Counted from the stretch's first letter, positions 25,508 through 34,700 are shown. The stretch: 49,286 nt of DNA from Natribacillus halophilus (GCF_900100185.1 NZ_FNEN01000017.1:1-49286); one strand, 5' to 3'. The notes: a model not told the origin generated them from the letters alone. Numbers and translations: made by a program.

Positions 25508-25516
25508 TTTCTTCGG

Positions 25517-25555
25517 CCCTGAGGCGGTTCTTATCCGCCTTCAGGGTTTCTTTTT
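25517..25555 (+). terminator. Intrinsic terminator after the Csp-like gene
   Basis: CCCTGAGGCGG (25517-25527) pairs with CCGCCTTCAGGG (25535-25546), with one extra base, followed by TTTCTTTTT. A classical Rho-independent terminator. Confidence 0.85.
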
Positions 25556-25622
25556 ATGAGAAGATAGGACACTCTACATCCGTGTTTTCGTCAAAAAATG
25601 ATCATATTTTACATGCCCATTC

Positions 25623-25654
25623 TTCACATCAACTACATATTTACTAGATAAACT
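25623..25654 (+). promoter_or_regulatory. Conserved 32-base upstream element, copy 2
   Basis: CTTCACATCAACTACATATT followed by TACTAGATAAAC matches copy 1 at 25081-25112 in 26 of 32 positions, the differences clustering in one four-base block. It lies 31 bases before the response regulator start, so autoregulation is likely. Confidence 0.6.
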
Positions 25655-25685
25655 TCACATATAGCACTTCTTGGGAGGAGCAAAA

Positions 25686-26387
25686 GTGGCTGAACGTATA
25701 CTTATTGTGGATGACGAGCGAAAAATGCGACAGTTGATTGGACTTTATCTGACAAATGCAGGCTATGAACTTGAGGAAGCAAGCTCCGGAATAGAAGCGA
25801 TACATAAGGCAACCGCTCAACCTTACGATGCCATTATTTTGGATATTATGATGCCGCAGACAGACGGTTGGGATGTATGTGAACGCCTACGTATGGAAGA
25901 GTCCAATATAGGTATTCTGATGTTAACAGCGAGAACAGAAGTGGGAGATCGGGTTAAGGGGCTTGATCTTGGGGCGGATGATTATCTTGTAAAACCGTTC
26001 GCTCCAGAGGAACTCGTCGCACGTGTAAAAGCATTGCTCCGGCGTAAATCCAGCTCTGTAAACGAGGATCCAGTAGGGATAACAGCTGGGGCATTATTTA
26101 TTCAACCGGATCGGCTCGAGGTTAAGGTGGCGGGCCAATCCGTTGATTTAACCCCAAAAGAATTTAACATTTTATATTTATTAGCTTCCCGTCCGGAACG
26201 CGTGTATACAAGAGAAAATATCATCGAGCAGATTTGGACAATGGATCGTGAATGGCACGATCCTCGCACGATCGACACTCATATCAAAAATATCCGAACC
26301 AAATTGAAAAAGGCTGGTCTGACATTTAATCCAATGAAGACCGTGTGGGGAGTGGGATACACTTTTAATACAACGGAAGGAAAATAG
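25686..26387 (+). CDS. OmpR/PhoB-family response regulator
   Basis: A 233-residue two-component regulator. The receiver domain (1-118) has the acidic pair DD in LIVDDE, the phosphoacceptor D53 (IILDIMMP), the switch Thr in LTARTE and the Lys in LVKPF. A winged-helix OmpR DNA-binding domain follows (VDLTPKEFNILYLLASRPER, and the end VWGVGYTF). The GTG at 25686 is favoured because GGGAGGAG lies just upstream; the TTG at 25671 precedes that site. It is adjacent to its kinase and probably senses metal or envelope stress. Two matching 32-base elements are its candidate targets. Confidence 0.9.
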   Translation: MAERILIVDDERKMRQLIGLYLTNAGYELEEASSGIEAIHKATAQPYDAIILDIMMPQTDGWDVCERLRMEESNIGILMLTARTEVGDRVKGLDLGADDYLVKPFAPEELVARVKALLRRKSSSVNEDPVGITAGALFIQPDRLEVKVAGQSVDLTPKEFNILYLLASRPERVYTRENIIEQIWTMDREWHDPRTIDTHIKNIRTKLKKAGLTFNPMKTVWGVGYTFNTTEGK

Positions 26388-26390
26388 CCG

Positions 26391-27758
26391 ATGAATAGGA
26401 TTTTTTATAAGCTTAGTGGATCAATTATGATTTTGTTTCTCATCGTCCTGCTTCCGTTAGGGTATGTCATGATCCAAATTTTCACCAATTATAATGAAGT
26501 CCATTTGTACGAAGAAACGGAGGAAATGGCTTCCCAATATGCCACCCTCCTTGCTGTGGTCGATGATCCTGACATCGAACCTCTTGTCCAATCGATGGAT
26601 CGGGAGACAGCACGAAAGATGGTCATTATTGATCCAAATGGAAATGTTGTAGAAGATTCCGGGATCCATGGGTTTCATCCCTCTGATCATTCAACATCGC
26701 AGGGAGAGGCAGGAAAATTTATAGACCCAAACGATCGTCAAGAATATATTTATGCTGGCGAACGAGTGCAGAATGACGATATTGGAGAGGTCTTTATTTT
26801 TTCACCTTCAGATCTCATGGATGAGTCAGCCATTCAAGTACAGCACGCGCTGCTTCTATCAGGGGTTGGAGCCCTTCTTCTTGCCTTTGGTTTTACGTTT
26901 ATTGCCTCCAGAGAGTTTTCAACGCCTCTACAGGAGATGGAAAGGGCGGCAAACCAAATGGCCATGGGGGATTTAGATGTGGAAGTCCCAGTGAAAACAA
27001 AAGATGAGTTGGGGTCGCTCTCCCATTCCATGAATGAGTTGGCGCGTGAACTAAAAAGATATCGGAGCAACAGGCAAGCTTTTTTTTCGGACGTGTCCCA
27101 TGAATTACGGACGCCACTGTCTTATGTCCAGGGGTATTGTGATGCACTAAAAAGAGAGCTTTATCAGGACGAAACCGAAAGACAACAGTTTGTCGATATT
27201 ATTCATGAAGAAGCCCACCGCATGAATCGACTGATCCATGATTTATTTGAATTATCCCGAATGGAAGAAGAACGTTTTCCCTTGAACCTTGAGCTCGTTC
27301 ATATCGAAGACGTTATCAGACGAGCAAAAGCAAAAATAGTTACCGAAGCTAAGAAAAAGAACAATACCATAAAGGTTGATATGGAAGCAAAACTTCCAAT
27401 GATTGTAGCTGATAGCTTCCGTCTAGAACAGATCTTCACAAATTTGCTTCAAAACGCGGTGAGTTATACGGGAAATGGGCATGTTTGGATCGAGGCATCC
27501 ATGAAAGGCAGGGACATCGAAGTAAAAATTGCAGATACGGGAAGGGGTATCGCTCCTGAAGATCTCCCCTACATTTTTGAGCGTTTCTATCGGGCTGAAA
27601 AGTCCAGAGCACGTGATTTTGGGGGGACAGGTTTAGGGCTTGCCATCGTGAAACAATTAACGGAACTCCAATATGGAAGCATTCAGGTGAAAAGTGTTCC
27701 TGGAAAAGGGACTACATTTACGCTACGTTTTCCAGAAGCAAAGGAGGGCGATGAATGA
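26391..27758 (+). CDS. Membrane sensor histidine kinase
   Basis: A 455-residue kinase. Transmembrane segment 1 is about 10-30, an extracytoplasmic sensor domain runs 31-152, segment 2 is about 153-172, then HAMP (173-226), the HisKA box with H237 (FSDVSHELRTP), and the HATPase part with LLQNAVSYT, DTGRGI and GTGLGLAIV. The sensor loop is acidic and has no obvious Met/His/Cys copper motif, so the signal is unknown. It starts three bases after the regulator gene and overlaps the next small gene by four bases, so this is one transcription unit. Confidence 0.9.
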   Translation: MNRIFYKLSGSIMILFLIVLLPLGYVMIQIFTNYNEVHLYEETEEMASQYATLLAVVDDPDIEPLVQSMDRETARKMVIIDPNGNVVEDSGIHGFHPSDHSTSQGEAGKFIDPNDRQEYIYAGERVQNDDIGEVFIFSPSDLMDESAIQVQHALLLSGVGALLLAFGFTFIASREFSTPLQEMERAANQMAMGDLDVEVPVKTKDELGSLSHSMNELARELKRYRSNRQAFFSDVSHELRTPLSYVQGYCDALKRELYQDETERQQFVDIIHEEAHRMNRLIHDLFELSRMEEERFPLNLELVHIEDVIRRAKAKIVTEAKKKNNTIKVDMEAKLPMIVADSFRLEQIFTNLLQNAVSYTGNGHVWIEASMKGRDIEVKIADTGRGIAPEDLPYIFERFYRAEKSRARDFGGTGLGLAIVKQLTELQYGSIQVKSVPGKGTTFTLRFPEAKEGDE

Positions 27759-27970
27759 CTAGAAGGGATTGGTGGATTGCTTCGTTGTTAATCGCCATCG
27801 GCTTGCACTGTTTGGTGATGTCCGGCATTATATCGGCTTCAGCCGATGTTCCTTCTTATCTCCAACTCCTTTTTCAAATCTGTTTCTGGATGGGGATCCC
27901 ATTATTAGTAGGTGTAATGATCTACATCATCATTTCATTCATAAGCAAACGGAAAGGAAGAAAAACATGA
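27755..27970 (+). CDS. Small two-segment membrane protein
   Basis: A 71-residue protein with two hydrophobic segments (about 8-29 and 36-63) and a basic tail (SKRKGRKT). No family was recognised. It overlaps the kinase stop (ATGA) and overlaps the following lipoprotein start in the same way, so translation is coupled across all three genes. It may be an accessory part of the sensor or of the downstream envelope system. Confidence 0.6.
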   Translation: MTRRDWWIASLLIAIGLHCLVMSGIISASADVPSYLQLLFQICFWMGIPLLVGVMIYIIISFISKRKGRKT

Positions 27971-28884
27971 GATCGTTAGTGTTGTATCTTGCAAGTTTAT
28001 CAGCAGTAGGAGTACTCATGAGTGGGTGTCAAACCGAAGCTCAAGAAGAGGTTGAATTTACACATATACATGGGCTTGGCTTCACAGAAGATGGGGAGCA
28101 GGCATATATTCCAGCACATGATGGGTTGCGCGTCTATGAGGACGGAACATGGAAGACTGTGGAGGATGGCGAGGGGGAGCTTCATGACTTTATGGGGTTC
28201 ACTATGACTTCAGAAGGGTTTTATAGCAGTGGGCATCCAAATATGCAGTCGGATTATAAAAATCCGTTTGGCCTTGTAAAAAGCACGGATGGGGGCGAAA
28301 CGCTTGAGTTGCTCGCACTCGAAGGGGAGGTTGATTTTCATGTCATGTCGGCCAGTTACAACACAGACGCCATCTATGCTATGAATCCGGAGCCTAATTC
28401 AGAAATGGATGAGCTGGGTCTGCATCGAACCCTCGACGAGGGGCAGGAATGGGAACCACGTGATGTGGACGGGGTAAACGGAAGCGTGATTGCGATCGCA
28501 GCTCATCCTGATGAGGAAAATAGGGTGGCTCTTAGCACAGAAGAAGGGGTCTTTCAATCTAATGATGCCGGGGATTCCTTTGAGCAGGTACTTAGTGGTG
28601 TGCCAGCACCAGCTTTAACCTATGCACACACCGGTGAATTGCTTGTTGCTGAGGGTGTGGAAGAAGAAACAACCCTCAAAGCCATAGGCGCCTCCGGCGA
28701 AGTAGTTAGAGAGATCCCTGCTCCATCGATCGAAGAAGACGCCATCAGTTATCTGGCCCAGAACCCACAAGCTGAGAACACCATCATGGTGACAACCATG
28801 GAACGGGACATCTTTTATACAGAGAATGGCGGAGAAACATGGGAACAACAAGCTGAGCAAGGCATTAGTTTACATGAATCTTGA
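27967..28884 (+). CDS. BNR/sialidase-like repeat lipoprotein (F510_1955-type)
   Basis: A 305-residue exported protein. The signal peptide ends LMSGC with C21 as lipid anchor. The mature part has the start FTHIHGLGFTEDGEQAYIPA and several Asp-box turns (STDGGETL, SNDAGDSFEQ, TENGGETWEQ), which indicate a beta-propeller like that of BNR-repeat glycosyl-hydrolase-like proteins. Catalytic sialidase residues are not evident, so a binding or scaffold role is possible. The start ATG overlaps the preceding stop. The gene links the two-component system to the cytochrome c maturation genes. Confidence 0.75.
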   Translation: MRSLVLYLASLSAVGVLMSGCQTEAQEEVEFTHIHGLGFTEDGEQAYIPAHDGLRVYEDGTWKTVEDGEGELHDFMGFTMTSEGFYSSGHPNMQSDYKNPFGLVKSTDGGETLELLALEGEVDFHVMSASYNTDAIYAMNPEPNSEMDELGLHRTLDEGQEWEPRDVDGVNGSVIAIAAHPDEENRVALSTEEGVFQSNDAGDSFEQVLSGVPAPALTYAHTGELLVAEGVEEETTLKAIGASGEVVREIPAPSIEEDAISYLAQNPQAENTIMVTTMERDIFYTENGGETWEQQAEQGISLHES

Positions 28885-28939
28885 TCGTTGAAATATAAGA
28901 CGGTCATCATACATCAATGTTGGAGGAGGAACTCGTTAT

Positions 28940-29659
28940 ATGGATGATGTGTCGCTCGGCCTTGCTTTTGCGGCAGGCCTCATATCTTTCTTTTCCCCTT
29001 GTATTTTTCCATTGCTTCCGGCTTATTTGGCTCAACTGACCGGCACCGATGTCTCATCGGGAGCCATCAATGCGGATCGGCGGCTGATTTTCACCCGAAG
29101 CATCGGATTTATTCTTGGCTTTACGATTATTTTCTTGCTGTTGGGGTTATCCTCAACCCTGCTTGGGTCATGGTTTAATCAGTACAGTAGTGTCGTAATG
29201 CAACTAGGCGGTGTAATCATTATTTTATTTGGGCTACAAATGAGTGGGCTTATTTCCATTCGTGCCTTACTGACAGAGAAAAAAGTAGCCAAAACGCCCA
29301 AAAAAGCCTCAAGCTTTTCCGGTTCGGTGCTGTTTGGACTGGTATTTGCAGCTGGATGGACGCCTTGTATTGGCATCACCCTCGGTTCCATCCTCACGCT
29401 TGCGGGAGCATCTGGAAGCATGCTTACAGGGTCGACCATGCTTTTTGTTTATTCCATGGGACTGGGGGTACCATTCATAGGGGTTTCGCTCCTTTATGCG
29501 AAATCTTTCCAGAAGCTTAACTCCATCAATCGTTTTTTACCGGCCATTCAAAAAGGGAGTGGCATCATTATGATTATCCTGGGGATTCTTCTTTTCACCG
29601 GTTATTTCGAGACGATCGCGATGTATTTAGGGCAGTATGTCCCGTCCTGGATGATTTAA
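28940..29659 (+). CDS. ccdA: CcdA thiol-disulfide membrane transporter
   Basis: A 239-residue protein with six membrane segments. The two redox cysteines lie in FSPCIFPLLPAYLAQLTG (C21) and in GWTPCIGITLG, as in CcdA/DsbD. It carries reducing equivalents from cytosolic thioredoxin to extracytoplasmic ResA-type proteins, which keep apocytochrome c or metal-enzyme thiols reduced. A good GGAGGAGG site precedes the ATG. It heads the ccdA-resB-resC-resA series. Confidence 0.9.
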   Translation: MDDVSLGLAFAAGLISFFSPCIFPLLPAYLAQLTGTDVSSGAINADRRLIFTRSIGFILGFTIIFLLLGLSSTLLGSWFNQYSSVVMQLGGVIIILFGLQMSGLISIRALLTEKKVAKTPKKASSFSGSVLFGLVFAAGWTPCIGITLGSILTLAGASGSMLTGSTMLFVYSMGLGVPFIGVSLLYAKSFQKLNSINRFLPAIQKGSGIIMIILGILLFTGYFETIAMYLGQYVPSWMI

Positions 29660-29760
29660 ATGGTTGGGGTTATGAGACATTCTTTCGAAAAGCGATTGGC
29701 GTCCAAGAAAGATTGTTCGGGAAAACTGATCATCTATGAAACTAGATTAATGGGGGGCTC

Positions 29761-31407
29761 ATGATGAATCAAAAATGCGAGTGTGGGCGAGTCAACCCTT
29801 ACGGGACAGAAGTATGTGGATCATGTGGCAAACCACTGGCAGACCCTGATTCGAACCGATTGCTCAACATGCGTTACGAGGGTGCTGCGCGTCGTTCCCA
29901 AATATATAGCACATCTATTATCGATAAAATCTGGAATTTCTTTTCATCGGTTAAGGTCGGGATAGGCATTATTATTGTGACGCTTATAGCTTCTTCTCTC
30001 GGAACCATTTTTCCGCAAGAGATGTTTATGCCGCCCGGCGAAACGCCGGAAGTGTATTATGAAGAGGAGTACGGAGGATTAGGCCAGGTTTATTATGCTT
30101 TTGGGTTGCACAATATGTATGGATCCTGGTGGTATATGTTGTTGATCGCTGCGCTGGGAGTGTCAATCATCGTTGCTAGTATCGATCGGTTTTTTCCGTT
30201 GTATAAAGCTTTGAAATCGCAGCGTGTAACCAGACACAAAAGTTTTATGAAACGTCAGCGTATTTTTGGGACCACTCGGGTGGAAGATATCGACCACACG
30301 TTTCAGGAAGCTCAAGATCTATTGAAAAAGAAGCGATACAACATTCGGGAAGAAAACGGCCATATACTGGCGGAGAAAAACCGTTGGGCACGGTGGGGGC
30401 CTTATGTGAATCACATCGGGTTGATTATATTTTTAATCGGGGCATCGCTTCGGTTTTTCCCAGGCATGTATGTCGATGAAAATATGTGGGTGCGTGAGGG
30501 CGAGACCGAAGTGGTCCCTGGCACATCCGGTGATTATTACGTTGAGAATCAGGGATTCACATACGAAGAGTTTGATGAAGATGATGAAATTTTTGCGGAT
30601 GGCATGGAAGCAAGTGCCGCCATTCAATTCGAAGAAACCTTTCGGACAGATGCCGTATTATATACCCCAGAAGGCCCTTTGGGTGTCGATCAAGAGCTCG
30701 AAGAAGTCGATCGGCATCCGATAGAAGTCAATGACGCCTTCCACTTCGATGATTATGCGCTTTACCAAGTGGACTATAAATTGGATGAGTTAAAAGAGCT
30801 GAGTTTTGAAGTTGAGGACACAGAAACCGATGAGGTGTTGGGCTCCTTTGCCGTAGATTTAAATGACCCTGATGATACGTATGCCCTTAATAATGGGGAG
30901 GAGGTTCGCATTCATAGCTACTTCCCGAATTTCGAAATGAATGATGAAGGCATGCCAACAACGGAAAATGATGTTCCGGACAATCCGGCATTCATTTTTG
31001 AAATGGTGAACCCGGATACAGAAGCATTAGACCATACTTTTCTCGGTATTCAGGCGAATTACAATGTGAGCCCTGATCAAGAAGAGAATCGGTACGCGTT
31101 TTCGTTAGATGGTTTTGATACCAATGATTTAACAGGTCTTACCGTTCGAAAAGATAACACCATTCCCTATCTTAGTGTTGGAGGGGCCATTTTCCTTATC
31201 GGTCTTGTACAAGGATCTTATTGGCCGCATCGTCGCATTTGGTTGCAACGAAACGACGGAGAGGTTTGGCTTGCTGCTCACACGAATAAACACTGGGCAC
31301 CCCTGAAAAAAGACATCGATGCGATCACGAAAGAGACAAAGATTACAACGCCCCGGGATCAGATTGATGATGAATACGAGAAGGGAGAGGACAAGGACGA
31401 TAGCTAA
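29761..31407 (+). CDS. resB: ResB-type cytochrome c maturation protein with N-terminal zinc ribbon
   Basis: A 548-residue member of the ResB/Ccs1 family. Hydrophobic segments lie near 60-80, 120-142, 210-232 and close to the C-terminus (GAIFLIGLVQGSYWPHRR), with a large acidic extracytoplasmic domain between (about 235-460). The N-terminus carries a small zinc-ribbon-like motif, C6-x-C8 and C19-x-x-C22 (KCECGR, CGSCGK), which is not part of the core family. With ResC it forms the System II heme-delivery and ligation complex. It follows ccdA by about 100 bases. Confidence 0.87.
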   Translation: MMNQKCECGRVNPYGTEVCGSCGKPLADPDSNRLLNMRYEGAARRSQIYSTSIIDKIWNFFSSVKVGIGIIIVTLIASSLGTIFPQEMFMPPGETPEVYYEEEYGGLGQVYYAFGLHNMYGSWWYMLLIAALGVSIIVASIDRFFPLYKALKSQRVTRHKSFMKRQRIFGTTRVEDIDHTFQEAQDLLKKKRYNIREENGHILAEKNRWARWGPYVNHIGLIIFLIGASLRFFPGMYVDENMWVREGETEVVPGTSGDYYVENQGFTYEEFDEDDEIFADGMEASAAIQFEETFRTDAVLYTPEGPLGVDQELEEVDRHPIEVNDAFHFDDYALYQVDYKLDELKELSFEVEDTETDEVLGSFAVDLNDPDDTYALNNGEEVRIHSYFPNFEMNDEGMPTTENDVPDNPAFIFEMVNPDTEALDHTFLGIQANYNVSPDQEENRYAFSLDGFDTNDLTGLTVRKDNTIPYLSVGGAIFLIGLVQGSYWPHRRIWLQRNDGEVWLAAHTNKHWAPLKKDIDAITKETKITTPRDQIDDEYEKGEDKDDS

Positions 31408-31444
31408 GGTTCACTCTTAATGGGAGTATAGGAGGTAAATAAAG

Positions 31445-32635
31445 ATGAGTTTGAGCATGATCCTACTCACGATCGCATTCTTTTTCTATTTAGTTGCGAC
31501 GGTTTTATACGCGGTGTCTGTGACAGGGCGAAAATGGAGGAATAAAGAAGGCCGGGTAACGGGAAATAACTGGGGTCTTTTCGGGTATATAACAGCCATT
31601 GGTGGCCTCGTTTTTGCCTTAGGGTATTTCGTGACCAGATGGATCACGGTCGGGTTTGCCCCGGTTAGTAATATGTTCGAGTATCTTACATTTTTTGGTA
31701 TTACGTTAAGCCTCGCTTTTGTGATCATCTATGGCATATATAGAAGTAACGTCCTTGGTGTCATTACATTGCCTGTTGTGATGCTCATGATTGGGTATGC
31801 CACAGTATTTGTAACTGATTATCAACCACTACAACCGGCTTTACAAACCTATTGGCTTGAGATTCACGTGTTAACAACAGGGTTGGCTCAGGGAATTCTT
31901 GCCGTTAGTTTTGGGGCCGGGGTCATTTACCTTCTACGGACAATCGATTTAAAAGGAAAAAAAATGACCAAAAGGACGTTTGGCGTCGAGTTTATTATGT
32001 ACACCTTTATGACTCTTTTCGCCTTCATCGTTTTGACCAACGCGTTTAACGCATTCGGTTATGAAGCTCAATTTGCTTATGTCAATGAATTTGAAGAACC
32101 AGCCGAAATCATTTATGATCTTCCCCCGATATTTGGCCCGAACGAGGGAGAGTTGCTCTCTTCAGATCGTATGGAGCCTTGGTTCGAAATGCCCGATTGG
32201 ATTGATAGTGATTCCTTGAACACAACAGCATGGGCTTTTGGTTCTGGTCTCGTTTTATTTGGGGCGGTTCGTTTAATCACGAGGAGACGTATAGGGACTC
32301 TTTTACAACCATTCGTGAAAAGGGTCAATCCGGACTTAATGGATGAAATAAGCTATCGTGCCATAGCGATTGGGTTCCCACTTTTTGCATTAGGAGGGCT
32401 TGTTTTTGCCATGATCTGGGCTCAAATTGCTTGGACAAGGTTTTGGGGGTGGGACCCGAAAGAAGTGTGGGCACTAATTACTTTCCTCTTCTATGCCGCT
32501 TACCTGCACTTACGGTTGAACCGCAGTTGGCAAGGGGAACCTTCTGCTTGGTTGGCTGTGGTCGGTTTCGCGATTATCATGATTAATTTAATATTCGTCA
32601 ACCTTGTTATTGCAGGTCTTCACTCTTATGCTTAG
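31445..32635 (+). CDS. resC: ResC/CcsA-type heme-handling protein
   Basis: A 396-residue polytopic protein. It contains the family's tryptophan-rich heme motif WGWDPKEVWALITFLFYAAY near residue 336 and the histidines of the surrounding membrane segments (IHVLTTGLAQ and HLRLNRSW). It pairs with ResB to transport heme and attach it to CXXCH apocytochromes on the outer face of the membrane. The start has GGAGG upstream. No protein with a CXXCH heme motif was recognised in the window, so the client cytochrome would be elsewhere. Confidence 0.9.
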   Translation: MSLSMILLTIAFFFYLVATVLYAVSVTGRKWRNKEGRVTGNNWGLFGYITAIGGLVFALGYFVTRWITVGFAPVSNMFEYLTFFGITLSLAFVIIYGIYRSNVLGVITLPVVMLMIGYATVFVTDYQPLQPALQTYWLEIHVLTTGLAQGILAVSFGAGVIYLLRTIDLKGKKMTKRTFGVEFIMYTFMTLFAFIVLTNAFNAFGYEAQFAYVNEFEEPAEIIYDLPPIFGPNEGELLSSDRMEPWFEMPDWIDSDSLNTTAWAFGSGLVLFGAVRLITRRRIGTLLQPFVKRVNPDLMDEISYRAIAIGFPLFALGGLVFAMIWAQIAWTRFWGWDPKEVWALITFLFYAAYLHLRLNRSWQGEPSAWLAVVGFAIIMINLIFVNLVIAGLHSYA

Positions 32636-32733
32636 AATCAAAAGCATCTTTGACAAGGTGCTGAGAGGACACACACGTCTGGGAAATGCCGAAAAGCGCC
32701 ATCAATGGCAATCTATCAATAGTGAGGTGGACT

Positions 32734-33288
32734 ATGGATAAAGAGGAAAGGGCTAAACGTAAACGACGGCGTCTATGGATGCGTACGGCTGTGTTAATGA
32801 CGCTGGCTGTCGTTGTTTCTTACGTGTTTTACACCAATTTTGTTCACACGGAGGAGGCGGTTTCTGAAGGAGATCAAGCCCCTAATTTCACGCTGATGAA
32901 TATGGATGGTGAAAGGGTAGAACTTGCCGATTATGAAGGGCAAGGCGTATTTCTTAACTTTTGGGGCACCTATTGCCCACCATGTGAAGAAGAAATGCCT
33001 TATATGGAAGATCAACATCAGGCGTATTTGGATGATGATGTTGAAATTCTTGCCGTAAATGTGGGGGAATCCGAGTTGACCATTGATCGATTTGTTGATC
33101 GTCTTCAGTTAACTTTCCCTATCCTCATGGATGAAAATAGCGATGTGATGGATTATTATGGTGTCGGGCAACTCCCGGCGACCTATATGATTGATGAAAA
33201 CGGGGAGGTTGTTCACATTCGCGTAGGTGGCATGAGTGAAGAACACGTCCAAGATTTTATGGAAATGGTCGACCCTACATCCACGTAA
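32734..33288 (+). CDS. resA: ResA-type membrane-anchored thioredoxin
   Basis: A 184-residue protein: basic N-terminus, one signal anchor (about 17-34), then a thioredoxin/TlpA domain with C81-P-P-C84 (FWGTYCPPCEEEMPY) and cis-proline in GQLPATYMID. ResA receives electrons from CcdA and reduces apocytochrome c thiols. The ATG at 32734 is preferred because GAGGTGG lies just upstream and because a basic start fits the inside-positive rule. The CPPC centre differs from CEPC of Bacillus ResA. Confidence 0.87.
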   Translation: MDKEERAKRKRRRLWMRTAVLMTLAVVVSYVFYTNFVHTEEAVSEGDQAPNFTLMNMDGERVELADYEGQGVFLNFWGTYCPPCEEEMPYMEDQHQAYLDDDVEILAVNVGESELTIDRFVDRLQLTFPILMDENSDVMDYYGVGQLPATYMIDENGEVVHIRVGGMSEEHVQDFMEMVDPTST

Positions 33289-33566
33289 CAACCCAGTAGA
33301 AGTAAAAAACCTAATCATGACACCGTATTTCAAATGAAAAGTACAATCCTGTTACAAGGCAGACAAATGGGAAATAAGAAACGTGGATAGTTACACAGCT
33401 ACTTCGGTTATTGAATGGAAATAAACGTTAAAGATAGCACTCTACGATACAACCCAATGATGGTATGAATAATGATGATCAATTAAAAATGATATGCCAG
33501 CTGGCTTGGCGATGAAAAAAAAGTGCTGTTCTTCCTAGAAAACAACAGGTCGATGGAGGAATATAA

Positions 33567-34088
33567 ATGGTTCGAAAAATAAGCAGCATAGGGGCTCTTC
33601 TGATTGCAACGTTGGTGATGGGAGGTATCATTTATAATTCTGCTTCTTCTCCTCCAATGGGGGTCAACCAGGGAGAAGAAGCCCCAGATATTGAATTGCC
33701 GCAAGCCGGAGGAGAAAGTATGAGTTTAAACGATGTACGTGGCACGTTTGTCATTATGAATTTTTGGGCTTCTTGGTGTGAACCTTGCATTCGAGAATTT
33801 CCCTTGCTTGATCAAGTCCATCAGGAATTTAGTGACGAAGAGGTTAATGTGCTAGCAGTCAATATGTCATCGTTTGAACGTACGATGGATGAAGCGATGG
33901 AATTTTTAGATGATCGACCAGTTGCCATGCCTATCCTCTTCGACACGGATGGGGTGATGGCTGATGAGTATCAAGTTGCTGGCCTCCCGACCACGTATTT
34001 GATTAATGACGAAGGCATTATCGTTGATATCATTATGGGGGAAGTGACCGAAGAAATGCTCATAGAGAGAATCGAACCTTTCTTATGA
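33567..34088 (+). CDS. Second TlpA/ResA-like membrane thioredoxin
   Basis: A 173-residue signal-anchored thioredoxin-fold protein. The anchor is about residues 7-24, the redox site is C71-E-P-C74 (FWASWCEPCIREFP), and the cis-proline lies in VAGLPTTYLIND. It is similar to the preceding ResA but separated by 280 bases and has its own GGAGG site. A paralogue may serve a different client, such as a copper-binding protein, or be a backup reductant. This is inferred. Confidence 0.85.
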   Translation: MVRKISSIGALLIATLVMGGIIYNSASSPPMGVNQGEEAPDIELPQAGGESMSLNDVRGTFVIMNFWASWCEPCIREFPLLDQVHQEFSDEEVNVLAVNMSSFERTMDEAMEFLDDRPVAMPILFDTDGVMADEYQVAGLPTTYLINDEGIIVDIIMGEVTEEMLIERIEPFL

Positions 34089-34273
34089 CCAACCACCATA
34101 AAGATTTCGCTGAGTCGTCCATCTTGTATAGGAATGGTGAGGAACCATATCCTTACAAACGGTTTTTAAAGCTGACAAGTCTGTGACATGCCTATTTAGA
34201 GCCAAATTCGAAATGTTATATTATAGATATGGAAACACCATTAATAACTATTTTAATTTAAGGAGTAGATTTT

Positions 34274-34609
34274 TTGAATAAATTAGTAATGATTCTTGGT
34301 AGCTCAGTCATGCTACTTGCTGCTTGTGGCGGAGAAGAAGCAGCGGATGAAGGAGATGAAACGGAAGAAGATCAAGCATTTACATTGGAAGAACTTGGAG
34401 AGTATGATGGGCAAGATGGAAACGATGCTTATGTAGCGGTTGATGGCGTCGTTTACGACGTTACAGATATTGATGAATGGGAAGGTGGAGAACACGCCCC
34501 CGCTGATGGATTAGAGGCTGGTGAGGACCACACAGAAGAAATTGAAGAAGCTCCACATGGGACTGATCCATTGGAAGATTTACCAACTGTTGGTACACTT
34601 GAAGAATAA
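34274..34609 (+). CDS. Cytochrome b5-like heme-binding domain lipoprotein
   Basis: A 111-residue lipoprotein. The signal peptide ends LLAAC (lipid cysteine C18). The rest resembles the short bacterial cytochrome b5-like/steroid-binding domain: FTLEELGEYDGQDGNDAYVA, then VDGVVYDVTDIDEW and EHAPADGLEAGEDHTEEIEE. The TTG start is supported by AAGGAG eight bases upstream. Located after the heme and thiol maturation genes, it could take part in extracytoplasmic heme handling or electron transfer. A clear terminator follows. Confidence 0.75.
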   Translation: MNKLVMILGSSVMLLAACGGEEAADEGDETEEDQAFTLEELGEYDGQDGNDAYVAVDGVVYDVTDIDEWEGGEHAPADGLEAGEDHTEEIEEAPHGTDPLEDLPTVGTLEE

Positions 34610-34632
34610 TAAGAATGAGTTGCGAAGTTTAA

Positions 34633-34667
34633 CCCTTTGGATAAGATGATTCCAAAGGGTATTTTTT
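34633..34667 (+). terminator. Intrinsic terminator after the b5-like gene
   Basis: CCCTTTGGA (34633-34641) pairs with TCCAAAGGG (34651-34659), followed by TATTTTTTA. A typical Rho-independent terminator. Confidence 0.85.
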
Positions 34668-34700
34668 AGGGAAGGAATGTTCCGCAATTACGCCCTTTAT

